Assembly (NCBI GenBank): GCA_905236975.1 | Contig: CAJOQU010000123.1 | Location: 1-9,557, forward strand | Reading direction: 5' to 3' | Source of the DNA: an uncultured Clostridia bacterium | Lineage (GTDB): Bacteria; Bacillota; Clostridia; Oscillospirales; Acutalibacteraceae | Length of the DNA: 9,557 bases | Shown: in pieces, positions 5,352 to 9,557 of the stretch | Layout: each line of letters begins with the position of its first letter | Position numbering within the stretch: the first letter of the stretch is position 1 | Made by a program: the position numbers and the translations under genes | The notes under the pieces: model-generated | What the model was told of the DNA's origin: nothing | Seen by the model: only the letters and a program-made list of their open reading frames with translations | Database searches by the model: none

Positions 5352-6362
5352 ATGTGCAACACCAACGAAACCACCCCCAAGCAGCGGGTTTTAAGCTGCA
5401 TTCAACCAAGCGGCCTTTTAACGCTGGGCAACTATTTGGGCGCCTTAAAAAACTGGACCCAAATGCAATCGCAGTTTGACTGCACCTTTGCGGTCGCCGA
5501 TCTGCATGCCATTACCGTGCGGCAGGAACCGGCCAAATTGCGCAGTCAAATTTATTCCACCTTTGCGCTGTTGCTGGCGTTGGGGATCGACCCTGAGCAA
5601 AACACCGTGTTTATTCAGTCGCAGGTGCCCTACCATACCGCGCTTTCGTGGGTGCTTTCCTGCTATACACAATTCGGTGAAATGTCCCGTATGACCCAAT
5701 TTAAGGATAAAAGCGCCAAACATCCCGATAATATCAATGTAGGGCTGTTTTCTTACCCGGTGCTGATGGCGGCCGACATTTTACTGTATCAACCCGCTTT
5801 TGTGCCGGTGGGCGCCGATCAAAAACAGCATTTGGAGATCGCGCGGGATATCGCCCTGCGTTTTAACCACCTTTACGGCGATGTCTTTACCGTGCCGGAG
5901 GCCTATATCCCCAAAACCGGCGCACGGATCATGTCGCTGCAAGATCCGGCTAAAAAAATGTCGAAGTCGGACGATAACGCCAATTCCTGGATCGCCATTT
6001 TAGACAGCAAGGACGATATCATCCGCAAGTTCAAACGCGCTGTGACCGATTCGGATTCATGCGTGCGCATGTCGCCGGATAAACCCGGCGTTTCCAACCT
6101 GATCACCATTTACGGCGCCGTGACCGGCAAAACCGCCGATGAGGTAGAGCGCGAGTTTGAGGGGAAAGGCTACGGTGATTTCAAGCTGGCTGTGGGCGAG
6201 GCAGTGGCCGATACGCTGGCACCGATCAAGCAGCGCCACGATGAAATCATAAAGGATAAAAAAGAGCTGGAGCGCCTTTACAAGGCAGGGGCCGAAAAGG
6301 CAAGCCGCACGGCGGCGAAAACCTATTTCAAGGTCATGAAAAAGGTCGGGTTTGTATTATGA
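5352..6362 (+). CDS. trpS: Tryptophanyl-tRNA synthetase
   Basis: Class I synthetase that charges tRNA-Trp, a homodimer in the cytosol. The 336 residues match the bacterial form (about 330). The HIGH-equivalent segment is PSGLLTLGNYLGAL at residues 19-32, with the TxGNY form usual in TrpRS. KMSKS is intact at 202-206 (KKMSKSDDNANSW), and the core blocks DLHAIT and YPVLMAADILLY are present. A short N-terminal extension of about ten residues precedes the first strand. The start ATG lies 23 bp after serS with a modest GCGGA site, and the stop overlaps the holB start in ATGA. It therefore belongs to the serS operon. No T-box or trp leader precedes it, so tryptophan-specific control is not visible here. 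Confidence 0.97.
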   Translation: MCNTNETTPKQRVLSCIQPSGLLTLGNYLGALKNWTQMQSQFDCTFAVADLHAITVRQEPAKLRSQIYSTFALLLALGIDPEQNTVFIQSQVPYHTALSWVLSCYTQFGEMSRMTQFKDKSAKHPDNINVGLFSYPVLMAADILLYQPAFVPVGADQKQHLEIARDIALRFNHLYGDVFTVPEAYIPKTGARIMSLQDPAKKMSKSDDNANSWIAILDSKDDIIRKFKRAVTDSDSCVRMSPDKPGVSNLITIYGAVTGKTADEVEREFEGKGYGDFKLAVGEAVADTLAPIKQRHDEIIKDKKELERLYKAGAEKASRTAAKTYFKVMKKVGFVL

Positions 6363-7288
6363 GCTTCCCGCTGGTCGGTAACGACAGGGTGCGCGATGCG
6401 CTGACCGCCGCCGTTTCACAGGATCATCTGCCGCACGCCATTTTAATTGAGGGCGACGCGGGCACCGGCAGGCACACGCTGGCGCGGTATCTGGCCGCGG
6501 CCTGTGTATGTGAACGCCATGATCCTCCTTGCGGGGAGTGCCGCGGCTGTCATTTGGCGCAGGTCGGCACCCATCCGGACATTGCCGTCACCGCCCCGGA
6601 GGATAATAAAAAGAACATCTCGGTGGCACAGATCCGCTCCCTTCGGGCCGAGGCGTATATCAAGCCGCATTTGGCCAATCACCGTGTGTTTGTGATCGAC
6701 GGGGCGGACAGTATGAACGAACAGGCGCAAAATGCGTTGTTAAAGGTGCTGGAGGAACCGCCCGGCGCAGCGGTCTTTGTGCTGATCGCCCTTTCCAAGG
6801 CGGCCTTGCTTGCAACGGTGCTGTCGCGCTGTACCGTGCTGTCGTTGTCTCCCCCGGGTGAGGAAGATGCGATTGCCTATTTGCTGCGAACCACTTCTTA
6901 TGATGACGAGACCGTCCGCACCGCGTTAAAAGAGAGCGGAGGCAATATCGGTGCGGCGCTGGCTTTTTTGAATGGCAGCGGCACCGCAAGTCGGGCGGCG
7001 GCCGAGCGGTTTCTTCAGGCGTTTTTAAACGAAGATGAGTGGGGAATGCTGCAATGCACCGTGCCGTTCGAAAAAAACCGGGTGGAGGCCGAACGCTTTT
7101 GCAAGCAACTGCGGGTCAGCGTGATCGAAGCCCTGCGGGACAATTTGCGTTATCCGCACAAGGCGGCGGCACTGGCGCGATTTGCCGATGAACTGCCGGC
7201 TTTTGAGCAGAGTTTGCAAACCAATGTCAATTTGAATCTGCTGTTTTGCGCATTGGTGTGCAAAGCAGCCGCAAGCCTGAAAAAATGA
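6359..7288 (+). CDS. holB: DNA polymerase III subunit delta'
   Basis: Clamp-loader subunit that, with delta and tau/gamma, opens the sliding clamp and loads it on primed DNA. The 309 residues show the AAA+ fold: a P-loop region at 31-43, the zinc module with Cys49 or Cys51, Cys58, Cys61 and Cys64 (CGECRGC), then VFVIDGADSMNEQAQNALLKVLEEPP (Walker B/switch region) and the sensor 1 SRC motif in ATVLSRCTVLSL. The P-loop reads GDAGTGRHT: Lys and the following Ser/Thr are replaced by Arg38 and His39, so ATP binding is unlikely, as for E. coli delta'. The start overlaps trpS in ATGA, implying translational coupling. RicT follows after 19 bp, the neighbour order also seen in Bacillus (holB-yaaT), though tmk and yaaQ are absent here. 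Confidence 0.95.
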   Translation: MSFPLVGNDRVRDALTAAVSQDHLPHAILIEGDAGTGRHTLARYLAAACVCERHDPPCGECRGCHLAQVGTHPDIAVTAPEDNKKNISVAQIRSLRAEAYIKPHLANHRVFVIDGADSMNEQAQNALLKVLEEPPGAAVFVLIALSKAALLATVLSRCTVLSLSPPGEEDAIAYLLRTTSYDDETVRTALKESGGNIGAALAFLNGSGTASRAAAERFLQAFLNEDEWGMLQCTVPFEKNRVEAERFCKQLRVSVIEALRDNLRYPHKAAALARFADELPAFEQSLQTNVNLNLLFCALVCKAAASLKK

Positions 7289-7307
7289 TTGCTTTCGGGA
7301 GGAAAGT

Positions 7308-8168
7308 ATGGTAGAAGTAATATCCGTAAAATTCAACGACAATGGCAGACAGTATTATTTCGCTCCCTGCGGCGTGAAGGCCCATGTGGGCGACAAAGTG
7401 ATTGTGGAAACACAGAACGGCATAGAATTCGGCACCGTAACGCAGGAAAACCATGAGGTGGAACAAAGCCGGATCGTCAGTCCGTTAAAACGATTGCTTC
7501 GAATCGCCAATGAAAAGGATTTCAAACGCCGCGAAGAAAATCAACAAAAAGAAAAAGAGGCATTCCGTATCTGTGAAAAACAGATCGCACAGCATAAACT
7601 GGATATGAAGCTGGTGAAGGTGGAATATTCGTTTGACGGCGGGAAGATTCTGTTTTACTTCACGTCGGACGGACGGGTCGATTTTCGTGAACTGGTGCGT
7701 GATCTCGCCGGCATTTTTCATACCCGCATCGAACTGCGGCAGATCGGCATTCGTGATGAGGCCAAAATGCTGGGGGGACTTGGTATCTGCGGTCAACCCT
7801 ATTGCTGTAAGCGCTTTTTGAGCGATTTTCAGCCGGTTTCCATTAAAATGGCGAAGGAGCAGGGTCTGTCGCTTAACCCCACGAAAATCTCGGGCAGCTG
7901 CGGCCGCCTGATGTGCTGTCTTAATTATGAGCAGGACGCGTATGAGTATCTCAACTCGCTTACCCCCAACGTGGGCGCAACGGTGAAGACCGCCGAGGGT
8001 CTTGGCACCGTGACCGACGTCAATTTGATCACCGGCAATCTGCTTGTCAGGCTGAACGAGGGGGACGGCTTGCCCATCAAGGTTCATCGTGATGACGTTA
8101 AGCTGATCACCCGTACCAAAAAAAGAAAAAAAGACAACAAAAAGGAACAAGAGACCGGGCAAAAATAA
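7308..8168 (+). CDS. ricT: RicT/YaaT, PSP1-domain subunit of the RNase Y-associated Ric complex
   Basis: In Bacillus subtilis RicT (YaaT) joins RicA and RicF in an iron-sulfur complex that directs RNase Y cleavage of many transcripts and affects sporulation, competence and biofilm. The 286 residues match the family. The N-terminal part is followed by the PSP1 core at about 60-150 (KRLLRIANEKDFKRRE, then FYFTSDGRVDFRELVRDLA). Two cysteine clusters follow: ICGQPYCCKRF with Cys161, Cys166 and Cys167, and SCGRLMCC with Cys198, Cys203 and Cys204, which are the expected cluster ligands. The C-terminus is a Lys-rich tail. The start ATG has GGGAGG five to six bases upstream. It is the last gene of the serS-trpS-holB-ricT run; no strong terminator directly follows it. 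RicA and RicF are not encoded in the window. Confidence 0.95.
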   Translation: MVEVISVKFNDNGRQYYFAPCGVKAHVGDKVIVETQNGIEFGTVTQENHEVEQSRIVSPLKRLLRIANEKDFKRREENQQKEKEAFRICEKQIAQHKLDMKLVKVEYSFDGGKILFYFTSDGRVDFRELVRDLAGIFHTRIELRQIGIRDEAKMLGGLGICGQPYCCKRFLSDFQPVSIKMAKEQGLSLNPTKISGSCGRLMCCLNYEQDAYEYLNSLTPNVGATVKTAEGLGTVTDVNLITGNLLVRLNEGDGLPIKVHRDDVKLITRTKKRKKDNKKEQETGQK

Positions 8169-8194
8169 AGATGTGATTTTTCAAAAATTTCTTC

Positions 8195-8223
8195 TTGATT
8201 TTTGGTGATATTGTTGATACAAT
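8195..8223 (+). promoter_or_regulatory. Sigma-A promoter of the ferredoxin gene
   Basis: TTGATT at 8195-8200, a 17-base spacer, and TACAAT at 8218-8223 (4/6 and 5/6 matches). The start point should be near 8230, with a short leader of about 24 bases that includes GGAGGTG. It gives the ferredoxin its own transcript in addition to any readthrough from ricT. Confidence 0.7.
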
Positions 8224-8253
8224 GATGATATCAAGGCAATGGAGGTGTTTTGA

Positions 8254-8424
8254 GTGGCTTATAAAATTTCTGATGAATGTATCAGCTGTGGTGCCTGCGC
8301 TGCGGGATGTCCTTGTGACGCTATCTCTGAAGGGGCGGCACACTACGAGATTGATCCCGAAAAGTGCTGTGGTTGCGGTGCTTGTGCTGCCGGATGTCCG
8401 GTAGAGGCTATTGCCGAGGATTGA
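8254..8424 (+). CDS. 2[4Fe-4S] ferredoxin, clostridial type
   Basis: Small cytosolic electron carrier for anaerobic redox enzymes such as pyruvate:ferredoxin oxidoreductase and hydrogenase. The 56 residues are typical. Two cluster motifs of form CxxCxxCxxxCP are complete: Cys9, 12, 15, 19 and Cys38, 41, 44, 48; Cys21 and Cys39 are extra. The two halves are near copies (SCGACAAGCP and GCGACAAGCP), the old internal duplication of this family. The start is GTG, chosen because GGAGGTG lies seven bases upstream and residue 2 onward (AYKISDECISCGAC) is the standard N-terminus. It has its own promoter and a strong terminator, so it forms a one-gene unit between ricT and smpB. Its electron partner is not evident from the neighbours. 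Confidence 0.96.
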   Translation: MAYKISDECISCGACAAGCPCDAISEGAAHYEIDPEKCCGCGACAAGCPVEAIAED

Positions 8425-8464
8425 TTTTGAACATAAAACGTCATTTAAACGTTTTTCAAAAAAC

Positions 8465-8506
8465 AAACGCCTTGCAGAGCCTATTCGCAAGGCGTTTTGT
8501 TTTTCC
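8465..8506 (+). terminator. Strong intrinsic terminator after the ferredoxin gene
   Basis: AAACGCCTTGC (8465-8475) pairs perfectly over 11 bp with GCAAGGCGTTT (8487-8497) around an 11-base loop, followed by TGTTTTT. A-rich sequence before the left arm gives a U-run on the other strand too, so it may work in both directions. It isolates the ferredoxin (and ricT readthrough) from smpB. Confidence 0.92.
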
Positions 8507-8542
8507 TTTCGACCGAAATCGACTGCATTGTCAAACGGTCGG

Positions 8543-8551
8543 TGTTAAAAT
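8543..8551 (+). promoter_or_regulatory. Possible extended -10 promoter of smpB
   Basis: TGTTAAAAT is an extended -10 element (TGn then TAAAAT). No good -35 box lies 16-18 bases upstream, so the call is tentative. A promoter is expected here because a strong terminator stands just upstream. A GACCGG / CCGGTC stem at 8559-8564 and 8579-8584 would lie at the start of the resulting leader. Confidence 0.35.
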
Positions 8552-8637
8552 AGCATCAGACCGGTGCTGCCGGATCATCCGGTCGGCGTTTGGCCACCCG
8601 GAACGGCAAGAACCCAAAATGAAAGCGAGGTGCCCAC

Positions 8638-9096
8638 ATGGATAATATCAAAACCATCACGACCAATAAAAAAGCGTTTCATGAATACTTTGTGCTGGAA
8701 AGCTTCGAGTGCGGCATCGCCCTTTCAGGAACCGAGGTCAAATCCATCCGGCAGGGGGGCGTGAATTTAAAAGATGCGTGGTGTTCGGTGGAACAAGGCG
8801 AAATGGTGATCAAGCAAATGCACATCAGCCCTTACGAGCATGGCAATATTTTTAATAAAGATCCGCTCCGCAATCGACGGCTGTTGCTGCATAAAAAGGA
8901 GATCATGCGCTTGTTCGGCGCAGTCAAACAGGAGGGACTGGCACTGATTCCGCTGTCGCTCTATTTTAAAGGGTCGCTCGTGAAGGTGCAGCTGGGGCTT
9001 TGTAAAGGCAAAAAATTGCACGATAAGCGCGAGGTTGCCGCCAAGCGCGACGCTGCCCGCGCCATTGATCGGGCGCTGAAAGAGCAGAATCGGTAG
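8638..9096 (+). CDS. smpB: SsrA-binding protein SmpB
   Basis: Binds the tRNA-like domain of tmRNA and delivers it to ribosomes stalled without a stop codon, occupying the decoding centre in place of an anticodon arm. The 152 residues match the family. Blocks visible in order: [40 protein letters not shown] (the tmRNA-binding OB core), [25 protein letters not shown] and the basic C-terminal tail [20 protein letters not shown], which forms the helix that reads the empty mRNA channel. The start ATG has GAGGTG five bases upstream. The gene lies 32 bp before the tmRNA gene; such linkage is common and suggests joint expression. Nothing is missing or altered. Confidence 0.97.
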   Translation: MDNIKTITTNKKAFHEYFVLESFECGIALSGTEVKSIRQGGVNLKDAWCSVEQGEMVIKQMHISPYEHGNIFNKDPLRNRRLLLHKKEIMRLFGAVKQEGLALIPLSLYFKGSLVKVQLGLCKGKKLHDKREVAAKRDAARAIDRALKEQNR

Positions 9097-9128
9097 TCGT
9101 CTGCACATTGAATATTTCATTTATAAAC

Positions 9129-9477
9129 GGGGGCGTAAAGGTTTCGACAGGGATCATGAAGTATCGGAAGCGAGCAGCGGTGCGGGACCGCTCAACAATC
9201 CGCAACTTAAACAATAACTGACAACAATAACGTTGCCTTAGCAGCTTAATTTAAGCTGCTCATCCGACCCGAAAGTACCGCGGTTCGGCAAGGGTGTCAT
9301 ATTAGCGGTGAACGTGAACGGGGGAGTGCTCTGAATCCCGTCACGGCTTAGGAGCTACTAAGGGTCGCAGCCTGACGTTTGGCGGCGGCCTGAGGGAATG
9401 CAAACAAGCGTCTGCGCTCGGAGATGCCGGTATGGATCGATTTTTGGACGGGGGTTCGCCTCCCCCCGCCTCCACCA
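9129..9477 (+). ncRNA. ssrA: Transfer-messenger RNA (tmRNA), tag (A)DNNNVALAA
   Basis: Rescues stalled ribosomes: it acts first as alanyl-tRNA, then as a message for a degradation tag. The 5' end GGGGGCG pairs with 3' CGCCTCC in a seven-bp acceptor stem with G-U as the third pair, the alanine identity element, followed by ACCA with CCA encoded. GGTTTCGACAGGGAT near the 5' end and the T-arm (GGGGG, loop TTCGCCT, CCCCC) are standard. Pseudoknot 1 is visible: AGCGGT / ACCGCT at 9176-9192, with the GCGG loop pairing CCGC at 9200-9203. The tag frame runs 9220-9249, GAC to TAA, and reads DNNNVALAA; an in-frame TAA upstream and the preceding ATAACT support GAC as the resume codon. The stop lies in the loop of the AGCAGC / GCTGCT helix at 9240-9260. 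Length is 349 nt. No separate promoter is evident, so it may be cut from an smpB-ssrA transcript. Confidence 0.97.
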
Positions 9478-9520
9478 AAGCGAAAATCCTGTCGATGAAT
9501 GTCGGCGGGATTTTTGCTTT
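9477..9520 (+). terminator. Long terminator hairpin after tmRNA
   Basis: Positions 9477-9494 and 9503-9520 pair over 18 bp, with three G-U wobbles and an 8-base loop (ATGAATGT). The last segment is GGATTTTTGCTTTG, which supplies a U-rich 3' arm. The left arm starts at the final A of the tmRNA CCA, so the hairpin adjoins the mature 3' end exactly. Confidence 0.8.
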
Positions 9521-9557
9521 GTATTATTCATTCTTAAGTTTTCAGTATTCATTATTC
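9521..9557. repeat. A+T-rich TATTCATT-type repeat at the right edge
   Basis: TATTATTCATTC, then TATTCATTATTC: an imperfect repeat of TATTCATT running off the window. No coding or regulatory element can be seen. It resembles the GAATGAAGAATGAG-like stretch at about 468-488 when read on the opposite strand, so both may belong to one class of intergenic low-complexity repeat. Confidence 0.4.

Noticed and set aside
7485..8162. Long leftward frame antisense to ricT
   Set aside because: The sense strand holds the intact RicT motifs; no ribosome binding site or family resemblance on the other strand.
8172..8203. CAAAAAT / ATTTTTG inverted repeat after ricT as a terminator
   Set aside because: The stem is all A/T apart from its end pair and overlaps the ferredoxin promoter; too weak to call.
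9097..9128. TTGAAT and TATAAA boxes before tmRNA as an ssrA promoter
   Set aside because: The spacing is wrong, and TATAAA ends one base before the mature 5' end.
9358..9552. Leftward frame in the 3' half of tmRNA
   Set aside because: It lies inside the tmRNA and its terminator; open only by chance.

Overview
The window looks like a core-genome segment from an anaerobic, low-G+C-lineage (Bacillota/Clostridia) bacterium, most likely of the Oscillospirales/Ruminococcaceae type. The reasons are an efp gene paired with a CD1247-like zinc-ribbon gene, a DUF4830 protein, a holB-ricT gene pair, a 2[4Fe-4S] clostridial-type ferredoxin, strong AGGAGG-type ribosome binding sites and consensus sigma-A promoters, all in DNA of only moderate A+T content. 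No genus can be named from the sequence alone. I see no phage, transposon, CRISPR or defence genes.

Layout: positions 1-3794 are read leftward and 4033-9477 rightward, from a divergent intergenic region at about 3795-4032. Leftward, from the middle outward, come a small unrecognised protein, efp with its own perfect promoter, an acidic zinc-ribbon protein followed by a terminator, ispD-ispF (overlapping by ATGA; two MEP-pathway isoprenoid enzymes), a membrane-anchored DUF4830 protein, and the start of an RsuA-type pseudouridine synthase that runs off the left edge.

Rightward, a perfect sigma-A promoter drives serS-trpS-holB-ricT (two aminoacyl-tRNA synthetases, the clamp-loader delta' subunit and the RNase Y-associated RicT). 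The genes are tightly packed and trpS-holB overlap by ATGA. A 56-residue ferredoxin with its own promoter and a strong terminator follows. The right end holds the trans-translation module: smpB and, 32 bp later, a complete tmRNA gene (ssrA) whose tag reads (A)DNNNVALAA, closed by a long terminator hairpin.

Most of the window concerns translation and its quality control: tRNA charging, EF-P rescue of polyproline stalls, rRNA modification, and tmRNA/SmpB ribosome rescue. I find no convincing new biological system. The most interesting points are the SerRS, which reads like the archaeal-type subclass and lacks a T-box leader; a small unknown protein behind a run of hairpins in the divergent region; a six-copy heptamer repeat that supplies the stop codon of the DUF4830 gene; and the acidic, cysteine-rich partner of EF-P.
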